A stretch of 64,000 nt of DNA from Larkinella terrae (lineage in GTDB: Bacteria > Bacteroidota > Bacteroidia > Cytophagales > Spirosomataceae). The stretch is from positions 1-64,000 of the forward strand of contig NZ_WJXZ01000002.1 in NCBI RefSeq assembly GCF_009668025.1, read 5' to 3'. The notes under the pieces were generated by a model. The model had not been told where the DNA came from. It searched no databases and worked only from the letters and a program-made list of their open reading frames with translations. Position 1 is the first letter of the stretch. The number at the start of each line of letters is the position of its first letter. The translations under genes and the position numbers were made by a program. Below are positions 25,685-35,794 of this stretch, in pieces.

Positions 25685-28600
25685 ATGACCAGGATTTTAA
25701 CCGTAATAGGTAGTTTCTTTTTAGTAATTCTTGGAGTTTTCAGCAGCCAGGCACTGGCTTATGGCGGATCAGAACCGACGGCCAACCGGGTTGCGGCTCC
25801 CAAAATCCCGGAACGTCAGCGCTATCTGGCAATTGTGGTTTTCAACTACGAAACCGACCCTCAGATAGACGATGAACGGATTGAAAATGCGGGTCGTTTG
25901 GGCTGTAATGCCGCCGAAATTTCCGTTCACTGGGACCGGATTTATCCAACCCGAAACAGTGCTCCCAACTGGCGCGTAGTCGACTCCCACGTCAGTACGG
26001 CTTTGCGGATGGGAATGAAAGTGGCCCTCCGGATTCAACTGGCGCGGGAACCGAAATACGTCGACGGTTTCTGGACCAACAAGGAATCGATGCAGGGCGG
26101 TGATAATACCGTGATGAACTTTGGCGGAGCGGTTCAGTTTAGTTTTGCGCATCAGCCGACGCTTGAACTCGCCAAGGATTTTGTTCGGCAGGTTACGCAG
26201 CATTTTCAATACCTGCAGCAGCAGGATCAACTTCTCTTTACGTCGGTGACCGCGTCGCCCATTCAGGAAGCCGAATATTCACCCCGGAATGGTCGGGGAG
26301 ACACCTCATACCCAATTCCGTTCGACTACAGCGACCCGATGAAAACCGGCTTTCGGCAGTGGTTGCAGGGGCGGTTTTCGCTGGAAGCCCTGAACAAACG
26401 ATGGGGCAGTGATTTCAGCAACTGGGATGCCGTTGCTCCTCCTCCTTACAATCAGAATGATCCGTATATTTCCTTTAACCGCGGAAGGTGGGGCGAAGAC
26501 TGGTACGTGTTCCGTCACCTGATGCTGAAGCGGTTTCTCGACGAAACCAACCGGACGATTAAGGAAGTAAACGGCGCCATTCAGGTCGTAAACCAACACG
26601 GTTGCGTCTGGGACCGCCAGAGTGGTTTACGCGGAACGTTCGCTTTCAAGAACCTGGCTCAAAACGCGGATGGCGTTAAAATTAACGACGGCCCGGACTA
26701 CAACCACCGGTTTTCGATGGACGTGGTGCGGAGCAACATCAGGGCGGGCGGCTGGGTTTGTAATGAAGTCGACGGGCTGTTCCACAGCAGCGTATCGGTC
26801 GGCCGGTTTTATGACCAGGCAGCCGAAAGTTTTGAACACGGCGCTCGCCTGGTTACTCTGGCTAACTTCGGTGGCTGGGATGCCCGCGAAACCCTGAATC
26901 AACTGATTCAGCAGATTGTTAACCGGGGTTTGCTGAACCAGCCGGTGACGCAGGTCCAGACCGGAAGCAGCACCAATTATCGGCTGTCGTCGATGGTGAA
27001 GGACGATGTTGCCGATCCATCGGGCCGCGCCAGCGATCAGTGGTCGAAAGAATATGTTCAGAATGGCCGTAAACCGGTCAATATCGTCATCAACGAAGAC
27101 TGGCTGGAAGATAACGCCAATCAGGATCCCCGGGTCCGCCAGACCATTCCCAACCAAACCGCCTACGTAGAAAAACCGTTTGAATTCAGTATTCCTCCTT
27201 CCACATTTGAAGATCCGGACGGTTCGATCACCAAAGTTGAAGTGACTTCCGGTTTACCGGCTCTGGGCCTCTCGGCCAATGGCGTATCCATTACCGGAAC
27301 ACCCAACTCCACCGGAACCATTACGGTGACGGTGAGAGCGATCGACAATAAAAATTCGCCGGTAACCACGCAATTCCAGATTAACGTGCTCGGCCAGAAC
27401 GCCAACCAGGCGCCGATCGTGTCGCAACCCATTTCGGATAAAACCGCCGTTGTGGGGCAGGATTACTCGTTTCGGATTCCAGATGAAACATTCAAAGATC
27501 CGGACGGGCGGATTGTCAGTATAAACGTCTCGGATTTGCCGGGCGGTTTATCGTACAAATCCGAAAACCTTACGATCAGCGGTAAACCTACGGCAGAAGG
27601 CGTATCGACCATTGGACTGAAGGCTACCGATGACAAAGGAACCAGTGTTTCGACCAGCTTTAAATTAACCATTACCAGACAGGAAGAAGTCAACAAACCG
27701 CCCGTCGTCAGCAAAGCCATTCCGGCTCAAAACGCAACCGTAGGTCAGAATTTCAGCTATACCATTCCGGGCGAAACCTTTACCGATCCGGATGGGCAGA
27801 TTACCAGTCTGGACGTATCGGGTTTGGCGAACGGCCTGAATTACGATGCTGACAACCGGACCATTAAAGGAACGCCTAACGCGGCCGGAACGATCACGGT
27901 GAAGGTAAAAGCTAATGATAACAAGGGAGCGAGTGTAACAACCGAGTTTCGGCTGACCATTAATAACTCCACGTCACCCGAACAATTTGCGATTCTGGAA
28001 CCAACAGTGGATTGCAACACCGGCGAGATTAAATTTCGCACCAGCGGAGGAGACAATACTAAGATTGAATTCAAAGCCGTCGGTATTGCCGATGACTGGA
28101 CCACTACCAGCACCTTTACCATTGCTCCCTGGCTGCGCAACGGCACAACGTTCGATATTCAGGCCCGACAAAGCGGCAAAGAGATCAAATTTACGTACAC
28201 CACGCCCTGTAAAGGGTACGAGCCTCCGGTGGTTGACAAACCGATGAGCGATTATACGTATCCGACGGGCCAGTTCTTTATCCTGAAAATTCCACCGGAA
28301 ACCTTCCGCGCTTCTACTCCGTTAGCAATGGCCGTCAGTGCCTTACCCGAAGGACTTGCCTTTGACAAGGTTACCTGGGCCATATCGGGATCACCAACCA
28401 AAGCGGGTACGACCTCGATTACCGTGACGGCAACCGACGAACGGGGCGCGAAGGTTGAGGATGTCTTTCTGATGACCATTCGGGAAAGTGGAACGGCCTT
28501 TACCATGCAGGACCCGACCTTCAATTGCCAGACCGGTAAAATTACCCTGCGTACCGATGGTGGCAACGGCAGCCCGATTACCTATTCGATTCAGGGAATT

Positions 28601-31600
28601 GCCGACTGGACCAGTAACCCAACTTTTACGATCAGTGCCGACAAACTAAACGGAGCGCGACTCACGTTGTTAGCGCGTCAGGGCGATCGGGAAGTCAACT
28701 ACGTTTATAACACCAATTGCTCGGCCCCGGGCTCCTCCACCCTGGCCGACCAGACTATTATTGTTGGCGAGTCCTATTCCTACACGCTGCCTGATCTGGG
28801 TGCCGGTTTTTCGTATAACGTTAGCGGTTTGCCGGACGGGTTGTCGTATAATTCCGGGAACCGCGCGATCTCCGGCATCCCGACGCAAATAGGTTCCAAG
28901 ACATTGATTATCAAAGCGAATGATAGCAAAGGGAATTCAGTAGGAGAACTTACTTTTAAACTGACCGTTATTGCTAAACCATCGACCAGCGGCAATTTTG
29001 AAGGCTATCTGGATTTGGTAAGCTGCCTGAATATAGCGGGTTGGGTGTGGGATCGTGATCGGCCCAACGCGCCTTTGACGGTTGAGTTTCTGGTGGGAAA
29101 CACCATTGAAACCGCCCGCGTCGTTGGCGCTTACGAGGCCAGTCTGTTCCGGCAGGATCTGAAAGACAATGGCAAAGGAAACGGCAACCACGGCTACCGC
29201 TGGGATACGGCCGAAGAGTTGAAGAACAACCAGACGTATTCGATCTGGGGCCGGGTGCAGGGAACTACCTTTCTGCTGAAAGGTTCACCCAAAACGTTGA
29301 CCTGTAACGGCAATACGACGGGGAATCCCACGAATCCAACCAACCCGACCAATCCGACGACCAACCAGCCGCCGGTTGCCCCAAGCCTGTCGAGTCTATC
29401 CGCAACGGTTAACGTAACTTATCTGACAGTTTTACCGGCCTTTACCGATCCGGAAAATGGCGCTATAACCTACACGGTGAGCGGTTTGCCCGCCGGATTG
29501 GCTTTCGATCCGGTTAGCCGAGGACTGAGCGGTACGGTTTCGACGGCGGGTAGCTACAAACTGACGTATTCTGCCACCGATAATCAGGGCGCTAAAACCG
29601 GTATTGATATCACCCTGAATGTTTCGACTTCGGGAGGCACCACGCCGACTAATCCAACCAATCCAACGAACCCGACAAGCGGCAGCTACGAAGGTTATCT
29701 GGATTTGGTAAGCTGTCTGAATGTGGCAGGTTGGGTGTGGGACCAAAACCGCCCCAATACGCCGTTGGTGGTTGAGTTTCTGGTAGGAAATACGCTGGAA
29801 ACTGCCCGATTAGTTGGAACGAACGAAGCGAGTCTGTTTCGGCAGGATCTGAAAGACAATGGCAAAGGCAACGGCAGCCACGGCTACCGCTGGGATACAG
29901 CCGAGGAGTTGAAGAATAACCAAACATATTCAATCTGGGGTCGGGTGCAGGGAACTAACTATCTTTTGAAAGGCTCGCCCAAAACCCTGACCTGCAACGG
30001 CAATACGACGGGGAATCCCACAAACCCGACCAACCCAACCAATCCGACAACACCGACGAATCAGCCGCCGGTTGCGCCTACTGTGTCGGCTTTAACGGCG
30101 ACGGTTAATGTGGCCTACCAAACGACCTTGCCGGTTTTCACCGATCCGGAAAATGGGGCATTAACCTACAGCTTGAGCGGTTTACCAAATGGGCTGAGTT
30201 TCGATGCTGCCAGCCGGAACCTGAATGGGACGGTTTCGACGGCGGGTAGCTACAAACTGACATATTCCGCAACGGATAATCAGGGAGCCAAAACCAGCAT
30301 TGACATTGCCCTGACGGTCAATCCGGCAACGACGACACCGACCAATCCAACGAACCCGACAAGTGGCAGCTATGAAGGCTACCTGGATCTGGTCAGTTGC
30401 CTAAATATTTCGGGTTGGGTGTGGGACCAAAACCGCCCCAATACGCCGTTGGTGGTTGAGTTTCTGGTAGGAAATACGCTGGAAACTGCCCGATTAGTTG
30501 GAACGAACGAAGCGAGTCTGTTTCGGCAGGATCTGAAAGACAATGGCAAAGGCAACGGCAGCCACGGCTACCGCTGGGATACAGCCGAGGAGTTGAAGAA
30601 TAACCAAACATATTCAATCTGGGGTCGGGTGCAGGGAACTAACTATCTTTTGAAAGGCTCGCCCAAAACCCTGACCTGCAACGGCAATACGACGGGGAAT
30701 CCCACAAACCCGACCAACCCAACCAATCCGACAACACCGACGAATCAGCCGCCGGTTGCGCCTACTGTGTCGGCTTTAACGGCGACGGTTAATGTGGCCT
30801 ACCAAACGACCTTGCCGGTTTTCACCGATCCGGAAAATGGGGCATTAACCTACAGCTTGAGCGGTTTACCAAATGGGCTGAGTTTCGATGCTGCCAGCCG
30901 GAACCTGAATGGGACGGTTTCGACGGCGGGTAGCTACAAACTGACATATTCCGCAACGGATAATCAGGGAGCCAAAACCAGCATTGACATTGCCCTGACG
31001 GTCAATCCGGCAACGACGACACCGACCAATCCAACGAACCCGACAAGTGGCAGCTATGAAGGCTACCTGGATCTGGTCAGTTGCCTAAATATTTCGGGTT
31101 GGGTGTGGGACCAAAACCGCCCCAATACGCCGTTGGTGGTAGAATTCCTGGTAGGAAATACACTGGAAACCGCCCGCTTAGTTGGAACGAACGAAGCGAG
31201 TCTGTTTCGGCAGGATCTGAAAGACAATGGCAAAGGCAACGGCAGCCACGGTTATCGCTGGGATACAGCCGAGGAGTTGAAGAATAACCAGACGTATTCA
31301 ATCTGGGGCCGGGTGCAGGGAACTAACTATCTTTTGAAAGGCTCGCCCAAAACTCTGACCTGCAACGGCAATACGACGGGTAACCCCACGACGCCGACCA
31401 ACCCAACAACACCGACGAATCAGCCGCCGGTTGCGCCCACTGTGTCGGCTCTAACGGCGACTGCCGACGTGGCCTATCTGGCGGTTTTACCGGCCTTCAC
31501 CGATCCGGAAAATGGCGCCATAATCTACACGGTGAGCGGTTTGCCCGCCGGTTTGTCTTTCGATCCGGTGAGCCGGGGACTGAGCGGGACGGTTTCGACG

Positions 31601-32851
31601 GTGGGTAGCTACAAACTGACGTATTCCGCGACGGATAACCAAGGTGCTAAAACCAGTATCGATATTACCTTGACGGTCAATCCGGGAACAACGACACCGA
31701 CGACGCCCAACACTCCGGTGCTGGTTGTGCTGGCACCCGAGTACGATTGCCAAACCGGTAGAATCACGTTCCGGACCAGCGGAGGGGATAACACCCAGAT
31801 TGAATACCGGGCCGCCGGAGTAACTGACTGGACGACATCGGCATCGCAAACGGTTCCGCTGACCATGCGGAAGGGCAGTACCTTCGATATTGAAGCGCGT
31901 CAAAGCCAGAAAGTGGTGAAATACAGCTACACAACTACCTGCAGCGACGGTAAAAGCCCGATCAGCGATCAGGTCATTACCAAAGGCTTGTTCTACACCT
32001 TCACCCTGCCCGATCCGGGTGCCGGGGTTCAGCTTGAGGTAAGCGGTTTGCCGGATGGTATTAATTACAATGCTTCTAACCGAACATCGAGCGGAAAACC
32101 GCAAAATGCTGGTGAATATACCGTAACGGTGAAAAGCATGGGTGCGGATCAGAAGAGTAGCAGCATTACGTTCAAATTGACGGTTCGGGATCCCCAACTG
32201 ACCGTTCAACTGATGAAAGCGGGCAATGCCGCGTCCCGGCAGGTGATTCAGACACTGAATGATAATGGCTCGGTTGGAATCGCCAATTTGCCCGAAAAAG
32301 TCAACTTCTTCTGTACATCCAATGTGCCGGTGGGCAGTATTTCATTCGAGCTGACCGGTAGCGCATCCAACAACAATGTTGATAGTCAGGCCCCTTACGG
32401 TTTGTTTGGCGACGACGATGGCATTAAACCGCAAACGGGATCGTACGTACTGCGATTGGCGGCTTTTACCGGCGCCAACGGCAGCGGAGAATTAATCGTT
32501 ACCAAAAACATTCTCTTCTCCTTTGTACCGGGTGGCGGCCGGATTGGCGTTAGTGCTGAAAATGCCGAAACGGCGGGCGAATGGAACGTGTATCCTAACC
32601 CGATTCGGGAAGAGATCAACCTGACGATGCCCGACGGCGAATTGAGCCAGCGGGAAAATCCGGCTCCCTACCGGTTTTCACTCTCGTCAGCGACGGGCAA
32701 TCAGTGGGAATTGCAGGATAATTCCGTCGGCACCAATCAACGCAAGGTGACGCTCGACGTCAAAACGTTGCAACTCCCGACGGGCTTGTATTTCCTCCAG
32801 ATTCAGGGTGAAAACGGCGTTAAGAAAGTGATCAAAGTGTTGAAACAGTAA
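25685..32851 (+). CDS. giant secreted multidomain protein: GH42-like N-terminus, Ig-like modules, T9SS type A signal
   Basis: A 2388-residue exported protein. Residues 1-26 are a signal peptide ending around SSQALA. Residues 45-420 look like a TIM-barrel glycosidase of the beta-galactosidase (GH42-like) type, with FRQWLQGRFSLEALNKRWGS and a VCNEVDG segment late in the barrel; activity is not proven. From about 485 come He_PIG/cadherin-like modules, each with a TFxDPDG and a GLxxN.....GTP motif. From about 1103 four copies of a GWVWD module (GYLDLVSCLN...GWVWD) alternate with He_PIG modules and Asn-Pro-Thr linkers; copies 2 and 3 are almost identical in DNA. Residues from about 2300 (VYPNPIREEINL to VIKVLKQ) are a T9SS type A sorting domain. 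A cell-surface or secreted polysaccharide-binding enzyme is the best guess. Confidence 0.85.
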   Translation: MTRILTVIGSFFLVILGVFSSQALAYGGSEPTANRVAAPKIPERQRYLAIVVFNYETDPQIDDERIENAGRLGCNAAEISVHWDRIYPTRNSAPNWRVVDSHVSTALRMGMKVALRIQLAREPKYVDGFWTNKESMQGGDNTVMNFGGAVQFSFAHQPTLELAKDFVRQVTQHFQYLQQQDQLLFTSVTASPIQEAEYSPRNGRGDTSYPIPFDYSDPMKTGFRQWLQGRFSLEALNKRWGSDFSNWDAVAPPPYNQNDPYISFNRGRWGEDWYVFRHLMLKRFLDETNRTIKEVNGAIQVVNQHGCVWDRQSGLRGTFAFKNLAQNADGVKINDGPDYNHRFSMDVVRSNIRAGGWVCNEVDGLFHSSVSVGRFYDQAAESFEHGARLVTLANFGGWDARETLNQLIQQIVNRGLLNQPVTQVQTGSSTNYRLSSMVKDDVADPSGRASDQWSKEYVQNGRKPVNIVINEDWLEDNANQDPRVRQTIPNQTAYVEKPFEFSIPPSTFEDPDGSITKVEVTSGLPALGLSANGVSITGTPNSTGTITVTVRAIDNKNSPVTTQFQINVLGQNANQAPIVSQPISDKTAVVGQDYSFRIPDETFKDPDGRIVSINVSDLPGGLSYKSENLTISGKPTAEGVSTIGLKATDDKGTSVSTSFKLTITRQEEVNKPPVVSKAIPAQNATVGQNFSYTIPGETFTDPDGQITSLDVSGLANGLNYDADNRTIKGTPNAAGTITVKVKANDNKGASVTTEFRLTINNSTSPEQFAILEPTVDCNTGEIKFRTSGGDNTKIEFKAVGIADDWTTTSTFTIAPWLRNGTTFDIQARQSGKEIKFTYTTPCKGYEPPVVDKPMSDYTYPTGQFFILKIPPETFRASTPLAMAVSALPEGLAFDKVTWAISGSPTKAGTTSITVTATDERGAKVEDVFLMTIRESGTAFTMQDPTFNCQTGKITLRTDGGNGSPITYSIQGIADWTSNPTFTISADKLNGARLTLLARQGDREVNYVYNTNCSAPGSSTLADQTIIVGESYSYTLPDLGAGFSYNVSGLPDGLSYNSGNRAISGIPTQIGSKTLIIKANDSKGNSVGELTFKLTVIAKPSTSGNFEGYLDLVSCLNIAGWVWDRDRPNAPLTVEFLVGNTIETARVVGAYEASLFRQDLKDNGKGNGNHGYRWDTAEELKNNQTYSIWGRVQGTTFLLKGSPKTLTCNGNTTGNPTNPTNPTNPTTNQPPVAPSLSSLSATVNVTYLTVLPAFTDPENGAITYTVSGLPAGLAFDPVSRGLSGTVSTAGSYKLTYSATDNQGAKTGIDITLNVSTSGGTTPTNPTNPTNPTSGSYEGYLDLVSCLNVAGWVWDQNRPNTPLVVEFLVGNTLETARLVGTNEASLFRQDLKDNGKGNGSHGYRWDTAEELKNNQTYSIWGRVQGTNYLLKGSPKTLTCNGNTTGNPTNPTNPTNPTTPTNQPPVAPTVSALTATVNVAYQTTLPVFTDPENGALTYSLSGLPNGLSFDAASRNLNGTVSTAGSYKLTYSATDNQGAKTSIDIALTVNPATTTPTNPTNPTSGSYEGYLDLVSCLNISGWVWDQNRPNTPLVVEFLVGNTLETARLVGTNEASLFRQDLKDNGKGNGSHGYRWDTAEELKNNQTYSIWGRVQGTNYLLKGSPKTLTCNGNTTGNPTNPTNPTNPTTPTNQPPVAPTVSALTATVNVAYQTTLPVFTDPENGALTYSLSGLPNGLSFDAASRNLNGTVSTAGSYKLTYSATDNQGAKTSIDIALTVNPATTTPTNPTNPTSGSYEGYLDLVSCLNISGWVWDQNRPNTPLVVEFLVGNTLETARLVGTNEASLFRQDLKDNGKGNGSHGYRWDTAEELKNNQTYSIWGRVQGTNYLLKGSPKTLTCNGNTTGNPTTPTNPTTPTNQPPVAPTVSALTATADVAYLAVLPAFTDPENGAIIYTVSGLPAGLSFDPVSRGLSGTVSTVGSYKLTYSATDNQGAKTSIDITLTVNPGTTTPTTPNTPVLVVLAPEYDCQTGRITFRTSGGDNTQIEYRAAGVTDWTTSASQTVPLTMRKGSTFDIEARQSQKVVKYSYTTTCSDGKSPISDQVITKGLFYTFTLPDPGAGVQLEVSGLPDGINYNASNRTSSGKPQNAGEYTVTVKSMGADQKSSSITFKLTVRDPQLTVQLMKAGNAASRQVIQTLNDNGSVGIANLPEKVNFFCTSNVPVGSISFELTGSASNNNVDSQAPYGLFGDDDGIKPQTGSYVLRLAAFTGANGSGELIVTKNILFSFVPGGGRIGVSAENAETAGEWNVYPNPIREEINLTMPDGELSQRENPAPYRFSLSSATGNQWELQDNSVGTNQRKVTLDVKTLQLPTGLYFLQIQGENGVKKVIKVLKQ
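28991..31722 (+). repeat. four tandem 684-690 bp coding repeats
   Basis: Units start at 28991, 29681, 30365 and 31049 (spacings 690, 684, 684). Each encodes one GWVWD module of about 105 residues, an Asn-Pro-Thr linker and one He_PIG module. A 684-bp shift matches without a difference that I can see from 29729 to 30456 (about 730 bp), and then breaks at 30457/31141. Units 1 and 4 are diverged. The pattern points to a recent in-frame duplication by recombination; copy number may vary between strains or be collapsed in assemblies. Confidence 0.92.
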
Positions 32852-32882
32852 TTTCTCAGGAGATTATAGATAATAGAAGGTA

Positions 32883-32920
32883 AAAAAAGACGCTGCCCAA
32901 AACCTGGCAGCGTCTTTTTT
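32883..32920. terminator. bidirectional terminator
   Basis: GACGCTGCC (32889) and GGCAGCGTC (32906) form a stem flanked by an A run on the left and T run on the right, so it works on both strands. It sits between the convergent giant-protein gene and the kinase gene. Confidence 0.88.
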
Positions 32921-32949
32921 CTATGGAATGATACCACGGTTTCAGGACT

Positions 32950-33816
32950 TTATTTCCCGAACAGCAGCGATTCGGCGTCCTGGTGGTAGAGCGTTAATCC
33001 GGCGATGGGTGTTTCCAGAATCCGGCGGACCGTCAAGCCTTTGTCGTTTGCAATCTGGCGCAAAATATCGCTGTAATAAAACGCCACCGATCCCACAAAG
33101 TGAATCGGGAGCTGGGCCGCATCCGAAAATTTGCGGATGTAAGTATCGAAAAACAGGCTGAAGGCGTCGTGAACAATCTGATAGGCGACGGGGTGGCTGC
33201 GGTTATCGAACAGAAATTTGGAAAACGAAGCAAAATACCGGTTTGGGAAGGGCTGTTTATACGCCTGCTCCATGACCGTTATCCGGTCAACTTTGGGATA
33301 CCGCTTCCGGAATTTTTCCGCCAGTTCAACGGGTAACTGACCGTGCAGAAACCGCACCACCAGCGTCTTGCCCAGATACCCGCCACTGCCTTCGTCGCCC
33401 AGCCAGAAACCCAGCGAGCCGCTCAGTTGCGCAATCTCGCGGCCATCGTACAGACAGGCGTTGGAACCGGTGCCCAGAATGCAGGCAATACCGGCCTCGT
33501 GGTGGCACAAAGCGCGGGCCGCGCCCAGCAGATCGCTGTTGACCTGCACCTTTTGCGCATCCGGAAAAACCGCCCGAATGGCCGTCTCAACCACTCCGCA
33601 CGATTCCGTACTATTGCAACCGGTGCCGTAATAAAAAACGTCGGTGACCGTTTCTTTAACGGTTGGTAGCAACGCGGTCTGTAACTCGGCAGCAATGGCG
33701 GCACTATCCTGGTAATACGGGTTAAAACCGATGGTTCGGGCCTGGTCGACCTGCCCCCGGCTATCGATGGTTCGCCAATCGGTTTTGGTGGAACCGCTGT
33801 CTGCAATCAGTATCAT
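32950..33816 (-). CDS. N-acetylglucosamine kinase-like BadF/BadG ATPase
   Basis: A 288-residue sugar kinase-like protein of the ASKHA (actin/hsp70 fold) superfamily, BadF/BadG/BcrA/BcrD group. The phosphate-1 motif ILIADSGSTKTDW is at 2-14, and GTGCNST and ILGTGSNACLYDG form the adenosine/phosphate-2 region. Similar Bacteroidota proteins are annotated as N-acetylglucosamine kinases in cell-wall sugar recycling. The GH3 plus beta-lactamase fusion further on (48501-51581) would release such sugars, although the genes are not adjacent. Confidence 0.82.
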   Translation of the reverse strand: MILIADSGSTKTDWRTIDSRGQVDQARTIGFNPYYQDSAAIAAELQTALLPTVKETVTDVFYYGTGCNSTESCGVVETAIRAVFPDAQKVQVNSDLLGAARALCHHEAGIACILGTGSNACLYDGREIAQLSGSLGFWLGDEGSGGYLGKTLVVRFLHGQLPVELAEKFRKRYPKVDRITVMEQAYKQPFPNRYFASFSKFLFDNRSHPVAYQIVHDAFSLFFDTYIRKFSDAAQLPIHFVGSVAFYYSDILRQIANDKGLTVRRILETPIAGLTLYHQDAESLLFGK

Positions 33817-33837
33817 TTTCGGATGGTAATTTGCTGG

Positions 33838-34098
33838 TTAATTGATTAGTTTTCCGACGGGTTTGAAGCGTTCAAAGACCCATTCACCGTGGGGCGCATC
33901 GGGCAGCTCGTCGGTCAGGTCCTGACCGGCCCAGTGTTCATAATGTTTGCCGTTGCGCCAGAGTCGGCTCGGCGAAACATCGTAGATAATACCCTGATAG
34001 GCACACCAGATTTCGTCGCGGTCGGAACCGTTGCGAAGCGCCAGTTGCGAACGGGTGTATTCTTTTAGGGTATCGTTTTTACCAATATACATGGACAT
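33838..34098 (-). CDS. cytochrome b5-like haem-binding domain protein
   Basis: An 86-residue protein that is almost entirely a cytochrome b5-like haem/steroid-binding domain: EYTRSQLALRNG, EIWCAYQGIIYDVS and HWAGQDLTDELPDAPHG, with His (HWAGQD) and His (APHGEW) as the likely haem ligands. A small soluble electron carrier or haem binder is likely. Start at 34098; an alternative Met lies two codons later. It begins upstream of the kinase gene with a 21-bp gap, so they may be co-transcribed. Confidence 0.8.
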   Translation of the reverse strand: MSMYIGKNDTLKEYTRSQLALRNGSDRDEIWCAYQGIIYDVSPSRLWRNGKHYEHWAGQDLTDELPDAPHGEWVFERFKPVGKLIN

Positions 34099-34221
34099 TT
34101 AAACAGTTCAGTCAGCAAAAATGCAACTTTACGGATAAGTTTAGATACGGTTTTCGTAAAAACGCTTAACTTTATCCGCTTACTAATGAACACGATTGGG
34201 TCTATAAAATTTTATTTTTTT

Positions 34222-34668
34222 ATGAAAAGAACTACCATGATCGCCTTCGTTGCCGTGTTGGCAATGTTTACGGTTTTAGTCGGTTGCAGTAAAAGCAAGA
34301 CAACCCCGCTCTCGGATCGGATCAAGAAAAACTGGACGGCGCAAAAAGTGGAGGAAAATAACGTTGTTGTTTACACAAAAGGAGGAACCGGTAATGTTAA
34401 ACCCGGCTATTCGCAGTATACGCTGGATTTGAGCAACCCGCCCAGCGTGACCATCAAGCAGGTCGACGGTTTTACCTCGACCGGGCAGTATGAATTACAG
34501 GGCGATACGAAACTCATTCTGAAAAACCTGAGTCCGGTGCCGACCGATGGCCCAACGATTGAATTCACGATCGGTACCGTCACGGATACTTCCCTGGAAA
34601 TCACCCGGACTACGACCGACCGGAAAACCGGTGGCACGAGCAACAAATATACGTTGAGCAATCCGTAA
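34222..34668 (+). CDS. lipocalin-like lipoprotein
   Basis: A 148-residue predicted lipoprotein: MKRTTMIAFVAVLAMFTVLVGC ends in a lipobox with Cys22. The mature part has alternating strands and W/Y pairs (KKNWTAQKVEENNVVVY, YTLDLSNPPSVTIKQVDG) typical of the Bacteroidota lipocalin-like domain family, function unknown. The ATG at 34222 is chosen because the frame upstream adds 12 residues that do not fit a signal peptide. Confidence 0.72.
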   Translation: MKRTTMIAFVAVLAMFTVLVGCSKSKTTPLSDRIKKNWTAQKVEENNVVVYTKGGTGNVKPGYSQYTLDLSNPPSVTIKQVDGFTSTGQYELQGDTKLILKNLSPVPTDGPTIEFTIGTVTDTSLEITRTTTDRKTGGTSNKYTLSNP

Positions 34669-34702
34669 GGGGCCGCCGAACGCCTTTTGCCAGATAAATT
34701 TC

Positions 34703-34733
34703 GCCGTTTTCGAACCGAAAGCGGCTTTTTTGC
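34703..34733 (+). terminator. intrinsic terminator of the lipoprotein gene
   Basis: GCCGTTTTC and GAAAGCGGC form a 9-bp stem (one G-T pair) with loop GAACC, followed by TTTTTTGCTTTT. It lies 35 bp after the lipoprotein stop and just ahead of thiL. Confidence 0.85.
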
Positions 34734-34745
34734 TTTTATATCTCT

Positions 34746-35780
34746 ATGAATACACGTACTGAACTGGATTCGTTGGGTGAAATTGCCCTGATCGATCGCA
34801 TCAACCGCGCTATTGGCGAACCCACATTGCCCGAAACCGTACGCGGCATTGGCGACGATGCCGCCGTTGTCGACACCGGCGGCCCCGATTACTGGCTCAT
34901 TTCGACCGATATGCTACTGGAAGGGGTTCATTTCGATCTGGCGTATGCGCCCCTGAAACACCTTGGTTTTAAGGCCGTTGCGGTCAATGTCTCGGATATT
35001 GCGGCCATGAACGGAAAACCCCTGCAGATTACGGTCAGCGTCGCGCTCAGCAACCGGTTTTCGGTTGAAGCCGTAGAAGAACTGTACGATGGCATTAAAG
35101 CCGCCTGTGAAGCCTACCAGATCGATTTGATTGGGGGCGATACCACTTCGTCGCGCTCGGGTCTGGTTATTTCAGTGACGGTGACGGGACGGGTAGCGAA
35201 AGATAAAATAACGTACCGGAATACTGCCCAGCCCAACGATGTCGTCTGTGTAACGGGCGATTTAGGCGCGGCTTTCTGCGGATTGCAGTTGCTTGAACGC
35301 GAAAAACAGGTTTTCCTGGCCGATCCGACGATGCAGCCGGAAATCAGTGAAGACAAAGCGTATGTGCTGGAACGCCAGCTTCGGCCTTCCGCCCGCACCG
35401 ACATTGTTTATGAACTTCAGGATCTTGGTATTGTGCCAACAGCCATGATCGATGTTTCCGACGGACTGGCGTCGGAACTGCTTCACATCTGTAAACAGTC
35501 CAAAACCGGGGCAGTTATTTTCGACGAAAACCTCCCGATCGACGACGTCACGTACCTGGCGGCCACGGAATTGAATATCAGCCCCATAACGGCGGCTCTG
35601 AACGGCGGGGAAGATTACGAACTGTTGTTTACCGTTCGCCCGCAGGAGTTTGAAAAACTAAAAAACCACGCCCGCATTACGCCCATCGGCTACCTCACCG
35701 ACAAACCGGAATCCATTCTGCTGGCCACCAAAGCCGGGCAATATACCGATATCAAAGCGCAGGGGTGGAAACACTTTTGA
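34746..35780 (+). CDS. thiL: thiamine-monophosphate kinase
   Basis: A 344-residue enzyme of the PurM/ThiL/SelD/HypE family that phosphorylates thiamine monophosphate to the active cofactor. Motifs seen: GIGDDAAVV (phosphate and metal binding), STDMLLEGVHFDL and NVSDIAAMNGKP (both typical of ThiL), IDLIGGDTT, TGDLGAAFCG and MIDVSDGLASEL. Length and order fit ThiL. Only the last thiamine step is encoded here. Confidence 0.93.
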   Translation: MNTRTELDSLGEIALIDRINRAIGEPTLPETVRGIGDDAAVVDTGGPDYWLISTDMLLEGVHFDLAYAPLKHLGFKAVAVNVSDIAAMNGKPLQITVSVALSNRFSVEAVEELYDGIKAACEAYQIDLIGGDTTSSRSGLVISVTVTGRVAKDKITYRNTAQPNDVVCVTGDLGAAFCGLQLLEREKQVFLADPTMQPEISEDKAYVLERQLRPSARTDIVYELQDLGIVPTAMIDVSDGLASELLHICKQSKTGAVIFDENLPIDDVTYLAATELNISPITAALNGGEDYELLFTVRPQEFEKLKNHARITPIGYLTDKPESILLATKAGQYTDIKAQGWKHF

Positions 35781-35794
35781 AAGGAAAAAGAGGT

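Noticed and set aside
28991-31722. Tandem 684-bp repeats as a CRISPR array or mobile element
   Set aside because: The units are long, in frame and code for the same module; there are no spacers, terminal repeats or transposase.
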